From positions 95,362 through 159,361 of the forward strand of contig JAUHQD010000009.1 in assembly GCA_030418115.1 (NCBI GenBank): a DNA stretch of 64,000 bases, in the 5' to 3' direction. This DNA comes from Alteromonadaceae bacterium BrNp21-10. Lineage in GTDB: Bacteria; Pseudomonadota; Gammaproteobacteria; Enterobacterales; Alteromonadaceae. Below the pieces are notes generated by a model, which saw only the letters and a program-made list of their open reading frames with translations, searched no databases and was not told where the DNA came from. Shown here piece by piece: positions 8,814-19,179 of this stretch (position 1 is its first letter; every line of letters starts with the position of its first letter). A program made the translations under genes and the position numbers.

Positions 8814-10547
8814 ATGTATACAAGTAAACTTAGGTTGGAATTAACAACCGTAATAGCCTTATTGTTATTAGTTGGCTGTCAGCAATCTAGTCATGAAATC
8901 GATGAAAAAGTGCAATCAGTCGCTAATGGATCCAATACCACAGCAAGCTTTAATTGGTTTGAATATAGCGGGAATGATGATGTTTTTTCGATGCCCCATA
9001 AATCGGGACAATATCAAAACCCTATCGTCAGCGGCTTTTATCCCGATCCTAGTATTACCCGTAAAGGTGATGATTACTATATGGCAGTGTCGTCCTTTGC
9101 TTATGCGCCGGGTGTACCGATTCTTCACAGCAAAGATTTAGTTAACTGGTCACTGGTTGGCCATGCCTTAACTCGCGAGTCGCAAATTAGTATGCAAGGG
9201 CGCAGTGTCTCCGAGGGCATATATGCGCCAACATTGCGCTATCACAAAGGGTTGTTCTATATGATCACCACCGAAGTGTATGGCAAAGGTAATTTTTTTG
9301 TGACTGCCACTGACCCCGCCGGTGAATGGTCTGAGCCTAATTTGTTACCAGAAGTGGGCGGCATTGATCCCGACATCTTTTTTGATGATGACGGCAAAGT
9401 CTACATTACTCATAACAATGGTCCAGAAGGTGAGCCTTTATATAATGGCCACCGCGCTATTTGGATGTGGGAGTATGATTTAGCGGCCAAGAAAATAGTG
9501 GCTGAGTCTGGTCGTGTTATTGTTAACGGCGGTACGGATTTAGCCAAACAACCTATATGGATTGAAGCCCCCCATGTATACAAAATCAATGGTTGGTACT
9601 ATTTGCTGTGTGCTGAAGGCGGTACCGGTTACGATCATTCTGAAGTGGTCTTTCGTACTCGCAGCTTAAGCGAGCCTTTTGAGCCTTATGTTAACAATCC
9701 TATTCTGACCCAACGGGATTTGGATATCGACCGAGTTAATCCGATCACCACTGCAGGTCATGCGGATATAGTGCAAACAGCAGAAGGCGATTGGTGGGCG
9801 GTGTTTTTGGCCACTCGCGCTTACGATAAAACCTTTTATAACACTGGCCGTGAATCTTTCTTACTGCCAGTGAGCTGGGAAAATGACTGGCCGCATATAT
9901 TGCCACAAGGTCGAGCTATTCCTTATTTGCTGGCTAAACCCGCAATTAAAAACCATGATGCTATAGATCAGGAACCGCTCACGGGTAATTTTAGCTGGCG
10001 TGATGATTTTGTATCTTCACAACTCAATCTACATTGGAATGTATTGCGTACGGTTAATCGTGATTGGCTGACATTAAATAATGGCCAACTGTCCCTTGAT
10101 GCCAGCGCAGTGGCATTAAGGGACAATCAACAGCCGGCCTTTATTGGCCGTCGCCAACAGCATATGAAGTATGAGGCTAAAACCTCGTTAACATTAAGCG
10201 CAAATCAACAGTTCTCAGCGGGGCTGGTAGCGTTTCAAAATGAAAAATATCACTACTATATGGGTGTTAAAAAGGACAGTGGGGATTATCAGATATTCCT
10301 TGAGCAGGTCAAAGGCGGTGTCACCAGTATTTTGCAAAGCCAGAACTTTACTGCCAATGCCGGTGACGAAGTGCAGCTGATAATGTCAGGTGATAAAGCG
10401 GATATCTCTTTTGCTTATCAAATTGGCGATGGCGCACCACAAAGTTTAGTTAAACATGCTGATGGCAAAATGCTGAGTACTGCCATTGCCCAAGGCTTTG
10501 TCGGCACTATGTTAGGCTTACATAGTCGACTCGAAAACAATCAATAA
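8814..10547 (+). CDS. GH43 beta-xylosidase/arabinofuranosidase lipoprotein with C-terminal beta-sandwich
   Basis: Exported lipoprotein of 577 residues (lipobox VGC, C22). The five-bladed propeller of GH43 begins at NPIVSGFYPDPS (D78, catalytic base). GGIDPDIFFDDDG carries the transition-state Asp, and IWIEAPHVYK carries the acid E251. Residues from about 390 form the C-terminal beta-sandwich found in GH43 xylosidases of the XynB type. It would trim xylose or arabinose from xylan fragments outside the cytoplasm. It lies 13 bases before the GH115 gene and in the same operon. Confidence 0.9.
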   Translation: MYTSKLRLELTTVIALLLLVGCQQSSHEIDEKVQSVANGSNTTASFNWFEYSGNDDVFSMPHKSGQYQNPIVSGFYPDPSITRKGDDYYMAVSSFAYAPGVPILHSKDLVNWSLVGHALTRESQISMQGRSVSEGIYAPTLRYHKGLFYMITTEVYGKGNFFVTATDPAGEWSEPNLLPEVGGIDPDIFFDDDGKVYITHNNGPEGEPLYNGHRAIWMWEYDLAAKKIVAESGRVIVNGGTDLAKQPIWIEAPHVYKINGWYYLLCAEGGTGYDHSEVVFRTRSLSEPFEPYVNNPILTQRDLDIDRVNPITTAGHADIVQTAEGDWWAVFLATRAYDKTFYNTGRESFLLPVSWENDWPHILPQGRAIPYLLAKPAIKNHDAIDQEPLTGNFSWRDDFVSSQLNLHWNVLRTVNRDWLTLNNGQLSLDASAVALRDNQQPAFIGRRQQHMKYEAKTSLTLSANQQFSAGLVAFQNEKYHYYMGVKKDSGDYQIFLEQVKGGVTSILQSQNFTANAGDEVQLIMSGDKADISFAYQIGDGAPQSLVKHADGKMLSTAIAQGFVGTMLGLHSRLENNQ

Positions 10548-10560
10548 TAGGCTGGATGTA

Positions 10561-13452
10561 ATGAATCAATATCGACCAACAATACGTAGTTTTGTCTTAA
10601 TTAATGCCTTTGCTTGGTTATTGCTAAGCGCATTAAACCCTGCATTGGCGAATGCCAGCGACGAGGTGGCGATAAGTAATCAACAACAAAAGGGTGATTT
10701 TGTTATTACTCAAGGCGCTCAGGTTGCGACCTTGTATGTTGATAGTAATGATCATAAAGGGGTTATTCGCGCGGTCAATAATTTGCAAAGCGACCTTTAT
10801 AAGGTAACCAATAAACGCGCCAAAGTAGTTACCGCTGCGCCCTTTGATAACAATATGATTATTGTGGGCACCCTCGGTCATAGTCAGCTGATTGATCAAC
10901 TGGTTGCTAATAATAAATTAGACGTCAGTGGCATTGCTGGGCAATGGGAAGGCTTCCAGATTCAGGTGGTACAACAACCGGTTGCTGGGGTGCAACAAGC
11001 CTTGGTGATCGTGGGTAGCGATAAACGTGGTACTACTTTTGGTATTTATGATATTGCCGAAAAAATTGGCGTGTCGCCTTGGTATTGGTGGGCCGATGTA
11101 CCTATTAGTAAAAGTGAGTCATTATTTGCACGGGCGGATATTTTTATTCAGCAACAACCTAAAGTTCGCTATCGCGGTATTTTCTTAAATGACGAAGCCC
11201 CAGCGCTAACTGGCTGGGTGAAACAGAAATTCGGCGACTATAACAGTGACTTTTACCAGCACGTGTTTGAGCTGTTATTGCGTTTAAAAGCTAACTTTTT
11301 ATGGCCGGCAATGTGGAACAGCGCTTTTAGCGATGATGATCCACAGAACATGCTGTTAGCCGATGAAATGGGCATTGTGATGAGTAACTCTCACCATGAG
11401 CCAATGATGCGTGCCGACAAAGAATGGGATCGTTATGGTGAAGGTAAGTGGGATTATGCCGTCAATAAAGATAATCTTTATGAATTTTGGCAGCGCGGCG
11501 CCCAGCGCCATAAAGATTTAGAAAGCATCTTCACCTTAGGTATGCGTGGTCAGGCAGACACCCCCATGAGCGAAACCGAAAATATTGGTTTGCTGGAAGA
11601 AATCGTCGCTGACCAACGTAAAATTCTAAAAGAGACGTTTAATGACCGAGACATTGCGGAAGTACCGCAGGTGTGGACGTTGTACAAAGAAGTGCAGGGC
11701 TATTATGAGCGCGGTATGCGCGTACCCGATGATGTGACCTTGTTATGGTCTGATGATAATTGGGGCAATATTCGTCGTTTACCCACTGCCGAAGAGCGTA
11801 ATCGCCAAGGCGGTGCAGGGGTGTATTATCACTTTGATTATGTTGGGGGGCCGCGGTCTTATCGCTGGATCAATACGGTGCCTATCGCCAAAATTTGGGA
11901 GCAGATGAATCTGGCCTATCAGTATCAGGCTGATCGTATTTGGATCACTAATGTGGGTGATCTAAAACCCATGGAACTGCCTATTGATTTCTTTTTGCGT
12001 ATGGCGTGGAACCCTGAAAAGTGGCAAGGGGATAACTTGCAGCAATTCACAGAGCAATGGGCAGCACAGCAATTTGGCGAGCAATTTGCACCACAGATAG
12101 CGCGTATTCTAACCGGCTATACCCGCCACAATGGTCGACGTAAACCGGAATCCTTAGATGCTGATACCTATTCCCAATTACATTATCAAGAAGCAGACCG
12201 TATTTCGGCGGAATTACTCAGCCTGCAATCTGCCGCAGAAAATTTATATCGTAAAATTCCCGCGCAGTATCAAGAGGCTTTCTTTCAGTTAGTGCTACAC
12301 CCCATTAAAGCTAGCAGTACGGTGTTTGAGTTGTATAACAATGTCGCCAAGAATCGTTTGTACGCCGAGCAAGGTCGTGCCAGTGCCAATGGTTACGCCG
12401 ATAAGGCTAAACAATTATTTGCTGCCGATGGCGCCTTACAACAGGAATTTCACCAACGTAATAATGGCCGTTGGGATCAGATGATGGCGCAATCCCACAT
12501 TGGTTATACCCATTGGAATAATCCACCAGCGGATACAATGCCGTTAGTTTACGTCAATGAGCCAGCTAAAGTAGCCGATATGGGCGTAGCGGTGGAAGGC
12601 ATGGCCGATGCTTGGCCACAGTTTTCAGGATTAACCTTGGATCAATTCCATCCTTACGGTCAACAAAAACGTTATGTGGATGTATTTAATAAAGGCACGC
12701 AAAGTTTCAACTTTAGTGCAGAGGCCAGTGAGCCTTGGATTACAGTCAGTAAAACCTCGGGTAGTGTTGGCTTGGAACAACGTTTATGGGTGAGTATTGA
12801 TTGGCAACAGGCACCCAAAGGTGAATTAAACGGTACGGTATTCATCAAAGGCACCGGTTGGGGCGGCGCCAAAGTCGCGGTATCGGCTTTTAATCCTGAT
12901 ATTACTCTGCACAAAGGCTTTGTTGAAGCAGATGGTTATATTGCTTTAGAAGCCGCTAGTGCAAACGTAGTAGCAGCTAAAGATGAAAGTAACACGCTGG
13001 CCAATTGGCAGCTTATTCAAAATCATGGTCGTACTCTGTCCTCTATGTCGGCGGTGGGCGATGTGGATAAAAGTTTTGCAGACCCTACACAAGCGCCTTA
13101 TTTAGAATTCGACTTACAGTTGTTTAATCCACAAAACTTGCAAGTCAGCACAGTAGTTGCACCTAGCCTAAATTTTGTCCCTGACAGAGGCTTACGTTTT
13201 GCCATTGGTTTTGATGATCAGCCGCCAACAATGGTGGATATTCTTGCGGATAATTCGCCTAAGGCCTGGGAACAATCGGTGCTAGATGGTGTACGTATTG
13301 CGCTTAGTCAACATCAGTTAGATAAAGCGGGTGCCCATAAACTACGAGTGTATATGGTTGACCCCGGTGTAGTGATCCAGAAAATCATTATTGATACCGG
13401 TGGCCTTAAACCTAGCTACCTTGGCCCACAGCAAAGTTATTACCATGAGTAA
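10561..13452 (+). CDS. GH115 xylan alpha-1,2-glucuronidase
   Basis: Secreted enzyme of 963 residues (Sec signal, cleavage after ALA near residue 30). It matches GH115 throughout: GSDKRGTTFGIYDIAEKIGVSPWYWWADVP, RYRGIFLNDEAPALTGW, the LKANFLWPAMWN block, and a C-terminal beta domain. GH115 enzymes remove 4-O-methyl-glucuronic acid side chains from xylan. The following TRAP transporter and mannonate dehydratase fit uptake and use of the released uronic acid. The stop codon overlaps the next gene by 8 bases. Family assignment is firm; activity is inferred. Confidence 0.93.
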   Translation: MNQYRPTIRSFVLINAFAWLLLSALNPALANASDEVAISNQQQKGDFVITQGAQVATLYVDSNDHKGVIRAVNNLQSDLYKVTNKRAKVVTAAPFDNNMIIVGTLGHSQLIDQLVANNKLDVSGIAGQWEGFQIQVVQQPVAGVQQALVIVGSDKRGTTFGIYDIAEKIGVSPWYWWADVPISKSESLFARADIFIQQQPKVRYRGIFLNDEAPALTGWVKQKFGDYNSDFYQHVFELLLRLKANFLWPAMWNSAFSDDDPQNMLLADEMGIVMSNSHHEPMMRADKEWDRYGEGKWDYAVNKDNLYEFWQRGAQRHKDLESIFTLGMRGQADTPMSETENIGLLEEIVADQRKILKETFNDRDIAEVPQVWTLYKEVQGYYERGMRVPDDVTLLWSDDNWGNIRRLPTAEERNRQGGAGVYYHFDYVGGPRSYRWINTVPIAKIWEQMNLAYQYQADRIWITNVGDLKPMELPIDFFLRMAWNPEKWQGDNLQQFTEQWAAQQFGEQFAPQIARILTGYTRHNGRRKPESLDADTYSQLHYQEADRISAELLSLQSAAENLYRKIPAQYQEAFFQLVLHPIKASSTVFELYNNVAKNRLYAEQGRASANGYADKAKQLFAADGALQQEFHQRNNGRWDQMMAQSHIGYTHWNNPPADTMPLVYVNEPAKVADMGVAVEGMADAWPQFSGLTLDQFHPYGQQKRYVDVFNKGTQSFNFSAEASEPWITVSKTSGSVGLEQRLWVSIDWQQAPKGELNGTVFIKGTGWGGAKVAVSAFNPDITLHKGFVEADGYIALEAASANVVAAKDESNTLANWQLIQNHGRTLSSMSAVGDVDKSFADPTQAPYLEFDLQLFNPQNLQVSTVVAPSLNFVPDRGLRFAIGFDDQPPTMVDILADNSPKAWEQSVLDGVRIALSQHQLDKAGAHKLRVYMVDPGVVIQKIIIDTGGLKPSYLGPQQSYYHE

Positions 13453-14461
13453 TTTTCAGAAACTAGCGAGGGGGCTGTGGTGCCTGTTATTGCTGACACC
13501 ACTGTCATCCTTGGCGGCCAATGAATTAAACGTGATCACCGCCCTTAGTAGTTCCGACCCGATGTACCAAGGCTTACTGGCCTTTAAACAAGGTGTGGAA
13601 GGCGAAACCCAAGGCGAAATTAGCGTGCGTATTTTTGTTGGCTCGCAACTGGGTAGCGATAACGACATTCTCGAGCAAGCGATAGCCGGTGCCAATGTGG
13701 CGGTGTTGGTCGACGGTGGACGATTGGCGATTTATCAGGATGAGATGGGCATATTAGGCGCGCCGTACTTGGCTACCGGACTAAAGCAGATCCGCCAAGT
13801 GGTAACTTCTAAAACTTTTGATACATGGGCACAAAAGCTTAGTGATAATGCTGGATTGCAGGTGTTTTCGTTTAACTGGTGGCAAGGTGAACGCCATCTG
13901 TTAACCCATAAAAAAATTGATACACCCGCCGATTTAGCTGGCGTGCGTATGCGTACTATTGGCGCGCCGGTGTGGCTAGAAACGATTCGAGCCATGGGCG
14001 CTACGCCAACGCCCTTGGGCTGGACCGAAGTTTATAGTGCGTTGCAGCAAAAAGTGATTGATGGCGCCGAGGCACAACACCCCGGTACATGGGGAGCACG
14101 TTTGTATGAAGTGGTGAGTCATATTACTAAAACCGGCCATATTAATTTAATTTCCGGTTTGGTTGGCAGTCGTGATTGGTTTGCGCGGTTAACGCCCGCT
14201 CAGCAGCAGACTATTCGCCAACAAGCATTATTGGCGGGGGACTATGCGTCGAACTTGACCGCGAGTTCCTTGCAGGATTACGAACAAAAAATGCGTGCAG
14301 AAGGTGTGCAAATTGACAAGGTCGATTTACAACCTTTTATTGAAGCAACCAAACAAACCTATGCCGTGCTCGGCTATAGCCAGCTTAGGCAACAATTGCA
14401 GGCAGAGCTGAAACTAGGCGCCACAACAAACGCAGAGCAGGGAGTCAGCGATGTTGATTAA
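13445..14461 (+). CDS. TRAP transporter substrate-binding protein (DctP family)
   Basis: Periplasmic solute-binding protein of 338 residues with a Sec signal (cleavage near LAA at 23-25). The family motif GVRMRTIGAPVW contains the conserved Arg that forms a salt bridge with the ligand carboxylate, and LGWTEVYSALQQKVIDGAE is a hallmark of DctP proteins. Start ATG at 13445 is chosen because a signal peptide follows directly; an upstream in-frame start at 13391 would lie inside the GH115 gene. Ligand by context: glucuronate or 4-O-methyl-glucuronate (inference). Confidence 0.9.
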   Translation: MSNFQKLARGLWCLLLLTPLSSLAANELNVITALSSSDPMYQGLLAFKQGVEGETQGEISVRIFVGSQLGSDNDILEQAIAGANVAVLVDGGRLAIYQDEMGILGAPYLATGLKQIRQVVTSKTFDTWAQKLSDNAGLQVFSFNWWQGERHLLTHKKIDTPADLAGVRMRTIGAPVWLETIRAMGATPTPLGWTEVYSALQQKVIDGAEAQHPGTWGARLYEVVSHITKTGHINLISGLVGSRDWFARLTPAQQQTIRQQALLAGDYASNLTASSLQDYEQKMRAEGVQIDKVDLQPFIEATKQTYAVLGYSQLRQQLQAELKLGATTNAEQGVSDVD

Positions 14462-14969
14462 ACTTGAAGAACGGCTGTGTGTAGTGCTGTTGATTGCTAT
14501 TGTCGCTTTGGTTTTTGTGGCGGCAGTGATGCGTAGCATGGGCATGCCGGTAATATGGTCGGTGGATTTTGCTCAGTTATTTTTTGCCTGGTTGATTATG
14601 CTCGGAGCCAATCAAACCTTGCGTAAAGCGGAACATGTAGGGGTGGACATGCTGGTGCGTAATCTGCCTTGGCGGACACAGGTTAAAATTGACCTAGTAT
14701 TGTATTTGTTGGTGCTAATGGCCTTGGTGGCGTTGTTAGTGTTTGGCATCAAATTAACCTTACTTAACCCGCAACGCGCGTTAGGGACCACTAGCTTTTC
14801 CTATTCTTGGGTGACCGCGGCGTTGCCCGCAGGAGCCGGATTGATGTTAATCACCATGAGTCGCCAGTGGTGGGATCGGCTAGATTTGTTAAGAACCCCA
14901 CTCGATGATGCGAATTTTAGTAAAGCTCATTTACAAAAATATCAACCAAAGGCCGACGACTTATGCTGA
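14451..14969 (+). CDS. TRAP transporter small permease subunit (DctQ family)
   Basis: Inner-membrane protein of 172 residues with four hydrophobic helices. MLGANQTLRKAEHVGVDML is the conserved DctQ loop motif. It overlaps the substrate-binding protein gene by 11 bases and the large permease gene by 7 bases, the usual P-Q-M arrangement of a sodium-driven TRAP system. Confidence 0.9.
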   Translation: MLIKLEERLCVVLLIAIVALVFVAAVMRSMGMPVIWSVDFAQLFFAWLIMLGANQTLRKAEHVGVDMLVRNLPWRTQVKIDLVLYLLVLMALVALLVFGIKLTLLNPQRALGTTSFSYSWVTAALPAGAGLMLITMSRQWWDRLDLLRTPLDDANFSKAHLQKYQPKADDLC

Positions 14970-16237
14970 CCTTATGCTTATTTTTAGGATTATTGCTAGT
15001 AGGCATGCCGTTGGCATTTTGCTTGCTGATTGCAGGGCTGAGCTATTTTGCCTTAGCTGAATACATTCCTATTGTAGTGGGCGTGCAGCGCATTGCATCG
15101 GCCAGCCAAAGCTTTCCGTTATTAGCGGTGCCATTTTTTATTGTAGCTGGTCAAATAATGAATAAGTCGGGCATTACTAAACGCTTGATCGATTTCTCTA
15201 ATTTACTAGTAGCATGGATCTCCGGTGGCTTAGCTCATGTGACTATTGTGCTAAGTGCGCTAATGGGCGGGGTGTCTGGTTCGGCTATTGCCGATGCGGC
15301 GATGCAATCGCGGATTTTGGGTACTGCCATGACCGAGTCTGGTTTCAGTAAAGGTTTTAGTGGCGCGGCCATTGCGGTGAGTGCTTTGATCACCGCGACT
15401 ATCCCACCGAGCATCGGTCTGATTTTGTATGGTTTTGTGGGTAATGTATCTATAGGTCAGTTGTTTGTGGCCGGTATTATCCCCGGAATTTTACTCACCT
15501 TGGTGTTAATGCTAACGGTATATTTTCTTGCTAAAAAGCGCGGCTATAAACCGGCTACCACTGAGAAGCCAACCTTCAAAAAAATCATGTCTGCCATGAA
15601 TGCCAGTAAATGGGCGTTACTGTTCCCAGTGATTTTAGTGGTGACCATTCGTTTTGGTATTTTTACGCCATCAGAAGCGGGGGCCTTCGCGGTCGTTTAT
15701 GCCTTAGTGGTCGGATGGTTAGTCTATGGTGAGCTAACACTTGCCAATGTGTATAAGGCTTTCAGTGATAGCGTTACTGACATTGGCATGATCATGTTGA
15801 TTATTTTGTGTTCTGGCATGATTGGCTATATCTTCGCCTATGAACAACTCCCCGTCAGTTTGGCCCAAGGTGTTGCCGATATTACCCAGCAGCCATTATT
15901 AGTGATGTTGATTTCATTAAGCCTGTTATTGTTTGTGGGAATGGTGATGGAGGGCACGGTGACAGTATTGTTGCTCACCCCTATTTTAGTGCCGGTGGTG
16001 CAATCGGTAGGTATTGACCCTGTACACTTTGGTATTTTAATGATGATTATAGTTACCCTTGGCGGCACCACGCCGCCTGTGGGCGTAGCCATGTATACGG
16101 TGTGCGGCATTTTGAAATGCCCTACCGATGAGTACGTGAAAGAGGCTATGCCATTTTTTGCTGCAGTTATTGGGCTGGTATTGTTATTGGCGCTGTTTCC
16201 GCAAATTGTTTTGTTATTACCTAACCTGTTGTTTTAA
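14963..16237 (+). CDS. TRAP transporter large permease subunit (DctM family)
   Basis: Inner-membrane transport subunit of 424 residues with about twelve helices. Typical DctM signatures are [45 protein letters not shown] and [12 protein letters not shown]. It moves the acidic sugar delivered by the substrate-binding protein using a sodium gradient. It is followed after 20 bases by the mannonate dehydratase gene, in line with import of a hexuronate. Confidence 0.93.
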   Translation: MLTLCLFLGLLLVGMPLAFCLLIAGLSYFALAEYIPIVVGVQRIASASQSFPLLAVPFFIVAGQIMNKSGITKRLIDFSNLLVAWISGGLAHVTIVLSALMGGVSGSAIADAAMQSRILGTAMTESGFSKGFSGAAIAVSALITATIPPSIGLILYGFVGNVSIGQLFVAGIIPGILLTLVLMLTVYFLAKKRGYKPATTEKPTFKKIMSAMNASKWALLFPVILVVTIRFGIFTPSEAGAFAVVYALVVGWLVYGELTLANVYKAFSDSVTDIGMIMLIILCSGMIGYIFAYEQLPVSLAQGVADITQQPLLVMLISLSLLLFVGMVMEGTVTVLLLTPILVPVVQSVGIDPVHFGILMMIIVTLGGTTPPVGVAMYTVCGILKCPTDEYVKEAMPFFAAVIGLVLLLALFPQIVLLLPNLLF

Positions 16238-16257
16238 GTGTTGTTGGAGAGAATTCC

Positions 16258-17466
16258 GTGAAAATTACTCAAGCGAAAGTCATTGTCTGTTGTCCTGGCC
16301 GGAATTTTGTCACCCTCAAAATTGAGACTGACGAAGGATTGTATGGCATAGGTGACGCCACCTTAAACGGCAGAGAAAAGTCGGTGGTATCCTATTTAGA
16401 AGATTACGTGGTGCCGATGTTAATCGGTAAAGATCCTCAACGTATTGAAGACATCTGGCAATATTTATATCGCGGTGCTTATTGGCGTCGTGGTCCAGTT
16501 GGTATGACCGCCATTGCAGCGGTTGATACCGCTTTATGGGATATCAAAGCCAAAGCCGCCAATATGCCACTGTATCAATTACTTGGTGGTCGTAGTCGTG
16601 ACAAGGTCATGGTGTATACCCATGCCAATGGGGCTGATTTAGAATCAACTTTAGATGCCGTGGGTAAAGCTATTGACCAAGGTTATAAGGCGGTAAGAGT
16701 GCAATCTGGGATCCCTGGTGTTGCTGGTACCTATGGCGTGTCCAAATATGGCGGTAAATATGAGCCGGCAGATTCCGATTTACCTTCTGAAGATGTGTGG
16801 TCAACAGAAAAGTATTTGAACTTCGCGCCAACAATGTTTGATGAAGTGCGTCGCCAATATGGCGACCAAGTACATTTATTACACGATGTCCACCATCGTT
16901 TAACCCCTATAGAAGCGGGGCGTTTAGGCAAAGAGCTGGAGCCTTATCATCTGTTTTGGATGGAAGATGCGGTACCAGCGGAAAATCAGGAAGCTTTCAA
17001 ACTGATTCGTCAGCACACCACCACGCCCCTTGCCGTGGGTGAAATCTTTAATTCTATTCATGATTGCCGTGAGCTGATTCAAAACCAGCTTATTGACTAT
17101 ATTCGCTCTACTGTTGTGCATGCTGGCGGTATTACCCAACTTCGTCGTATTGCCGACTTTGCGGCGCTATATCATGTTAAAACCGGTTGCCATGGTGCAA
17201 CAGACTTGTCACCAGTATGCATGGGGGCGGCTCTACACTTTGATTTTTGGGTGCCAAATTTTGGTATTCAGGAACATATGGCCCACAGTGAATTGATGGA
17301 GTCGGTATTTACCCGTGATTATCGATATGCAGATGGTTATTTCACGCCCGGCGAAAAAATTGGTCATGGTGTGGATATTGATGAAGAATTAGCTAAAAAA
17401 TATCCTTATCAGCGTAAATGCTTGCCAGTGAATCGTCTTGAAGATGGCACCTTGTGGAACTGGTAG
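16258..17466 (+). CDS. manD: D-mannonate dehydratase of the enolase superfamily (ManD/RspA type)
   Basis: Cytoplasmic enzyme of 402 residues that dehydrates D-mannonate to 2-keto-3-deoxygluconate. Conserved residues fall at the same numbers as I recall for Novosphingobium ManD: R147, Y159, metal ligands D210, E236 and E262, and H212 (HDVHHR, MEDAVP, GEIFNS). This supports true ManD activity rather than another acid-sugar dehydratase. The start is GTG at 16258 with GGAGAG upstream. It closes the glucuronate branch of the operon. Enzymes for glucuronate isomerisation and fructuronate reduction are not in the window. Confidence 0.9.
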   Translation: MKITQAKVIVCCPGRNFVTLKIETDEGLYGIGDATLNGREKSVVSYLEDYVVPMLIGKDPQRIEDIWQYLYRGAYWRRGPVGMTAIAAVDTALWDIKAKAANMPLYQLLGGRSRDKVMVYTHANGADLESTLDAVGKAIDQGYKAVRVQSGIPGVAGTYGVSKYGGKYEPADSDLPSEDVWSTEKYLNFAPTMFDEVRRQYGDQVHLLHDVHHRLTPIEAGRLGKELEPYHLFWMEDAVPAENQEAFKLIRQHTTTPLAVGEIFNSIHDCRELIQNQLIDYIRSTVVHAGGITQLRRIADFAALYHVKTGCHGATDLSPVCMGAALHFDFWVPNFGIQEHMAHSELMESVFTRDYRYADGYFTPGEKIGHGVDIDEELAKKYPYQRKCLPVNRLEDGTLWNW

Positions 17467-17515
17467 CCATAGTATGCCAATATTTTTACATTAATGTAAA
17501 AACTGCCAGAGTATA

Positions 17516-17550
17516 AAAACATAGCCCATGGAGTTAATGGGCTATGTTTT
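17516..17550. terminator. Bidirectional rho-independent terminator between manD and the halogenase gene
   Basis: AAAACATAGCCCAT (17516-17529) pairs perfectly with ATGGGCTATGTTTT (17537-17550), giving A/T tracts on both sides. It lies between two convergent genes, so it can end transcription from both. A second short repeat, TTTTACAT/ATGTAAAA, lies just upstream. Confidence 0.85.
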
Positions 17551-17568
17551 GACTTAACCTGAACGGGA

Positions 17569-19074
17569 TTACTTGGCCATGCAATGTTGTTTAATGAATT
17601 CCCAATGGTCAGGCATTGAGTTAACCGAGTTATTAATAACAGATTGAATGTTATCAACACGACGTTGAATTTCATCTTCTGCGAGTGTGTCGACTAAAGG
17701 GTGATAATGGTCAGGATGAATACCTTGTCCATGCAGGACTTCTAGCCAGCTAACTTCATTGAACAGCTCCAAGTTATGACGAACAACATTACCGTTTGCC
17801 TTAAATTGGTCAATTTTTTGCTGTAATGACTCTGGGATATCCATAGTGCGGCAATAATTCCAAAAGTCTGAGTCGTTTCTTTGGGTGGCTTTATAATGCA
17901 GGATAATAAAATCGCGGATCCGTTCATGTTCAAAATCCATTTGTTGATTGAACATATCGATATCGGGTTGATTAAAATTTTTCGTTGGAAATAAGGCTAA
18001 TAAGCGGGCGATAGTGCTTTGGATAAGGTGAATGCTGGTAGATTCTAAAGGCTCCATAAACCCACTAGATAAACCAATAGCAACACAATTTTTATTCCAA
18101 ATTTTATTACGCTTACCGGTATTAAAAGTTACTAACCTAGGCTCATTAATGGGCTTCCCCGGCAAATTATCCAGCAGTATCTGTTTTGCTTGTTCGTCGC
18201 TCATATATTTACTGCTAAATACATGCCCGTTACCTGTACGGTGTTGTAATGGAATACGCCATTGCCAACCGGCACTGTGTGCGGTTGAACGAGTATAAGG
18301 CAGCAACGGTTCCGTGCGTTCACAAGCAACAGCCCATGCTCGGTCACAGGGTAACCAATGACTCCAATCTTGGTAGCCGGTCTTTAGTGCTTGTTCAATT
18401 AGCAATCCACGGAAGCCAGAACAATCAATAAACAGATCACCTTCCATTATTTGACCGTCTTCTAATACAACTGAATCAATAAATCCATCGTCATCACGTA
18501 ATCTGGTTTCGATTACTTTGCCTTGGGTACGTTTGACTCCATGAGCCTCGGCAAATTCACGCAAATACTGGGCATATAACCCTGCATCAAATTGGAAAGC
18601 GTAGACAATATTAGACAAAGGTGAATTACCGGCATTGACTGAACGCATAAATTTAGCTTGCGGGCCGGCGAGTGCATTTAAGGAGTAAGCACCAATATCA
18701 GGGACTTTTTGCTGTTGGCGCAATTTCCACCAGTAATGATGGAAAGGCAGGGAATCCATATCCTGTCCTACACCACCAAAGGCATGGGTATAGCTATCGC
18801 CAATTTGTCCCCAATTAACAAACTCAATACCCAACTTAAATGTACCTTGAGTACGCCGGATAAACTCATCTTCATCTAGCCCTAGGGTACGATTAAATAC
18901 TTGTATTTGCGGAATAGTGGCTTCACCTACACCCACTGTAGGAATATCTTCCGATTCAATGAGGTGTACGTTACAGAGGTTATTTTTTAATAGCTTGCCG
19001 AGGGCTGCAGCGGTCATCCAACCGGCAGTGCCTCCACCGACGATAATGATATTTTTAAGATTATTAGCAGACAT
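17569..19074 (-). CDS. Tryptophan-halogenase-family FAD-dependent protein
   Basis: Flavoprotein of 501 residues. GGGTAG at 13-18 binds FAD. All hallmark residues of flavin-dependent tryptophan halogenases are present: the active-site Lys (K80, in TFKLGIEFVNW), the WxWxIP motif (W270-P275) and the EPLEST motif (E341). The start at 19074 (MSANNLKN) is chosen because AAGG precedes it and the FAD motif follows; longer frames reach 19137. It lies downstream of a TonB-dependent receptor on the same strand with a terminator between them. Such pairs recur in marine polysaccharide loci, where the substrate of the halogenase-like protein is not known. Confidence 0.85.
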   Translation of the reverse strand: MSANNLKNIIIVGGGTAGWMTAAALGKLLKNNLCNVHLIESEDIPTVGVGEATIPQIQVFNRTLGLDEDEFIRRTQGTFKLGIEFVNWGQIGDSYTHAFGGVGQDMDSLPFHHYWWKLRQQQKVPDIGAYSLNALAGPQAKFMRSVNAGNSPLSNIVYAFQFDAGLYAQYLREFAEAHGVKRTQGKVIETRLRDDDGFIDSVVLEDGQIMEGDLFIDCSGFRGLLIEQALKTGYQDWSHWLPCDRAWAVACERTEPLLPYTRSTAHSAGWQWRIPLQHRTGNGHVFSSKYMSDEQAKQILLDNLPGKPINEPRLVTFNTGKRNKIWNKNCVAIGLSSGFMEPLESTSIHLIQSTIARLLALFPTKNFNQPDIDMFNQQMDFEHERIRDFIILHYKATQRNDSDFWNYCRTMDIPESLQQKIDQFKANGNVVRHNLELFNEVSWLEVLHGQGIHPDHYHPLVDTLAEDEIQRRVDNIQSVINNSVNSMPDHWEFIKQHCMAK

Positions 19075-19129
19075 CTTAGCCTTATATACAGCAGATGGAT
19101 GGTGAACATTAATCAAAAAGCATAACGAA

Positions 19130-19159
19130 AAAAGCACATGTCTTGCAACATGTGCTTTT
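19130..19159 (-). terminator. Terminator downstream of the TonB-dependent receptor gene
   Basis: AAAAGCACATGT (19130-19141) pairs perfectly with ACATGTGCTTTT (19148-19159). On the minus strand the stem is followed by a T-tract. It sits 21 bases after the receptor stop codon and before the halogenase gene, so partial read-through would set the ratio of the two products. Confidence 0.8.
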
Positions 19160-19179
19160 AATTCGTTAGAAGTTTAGAG

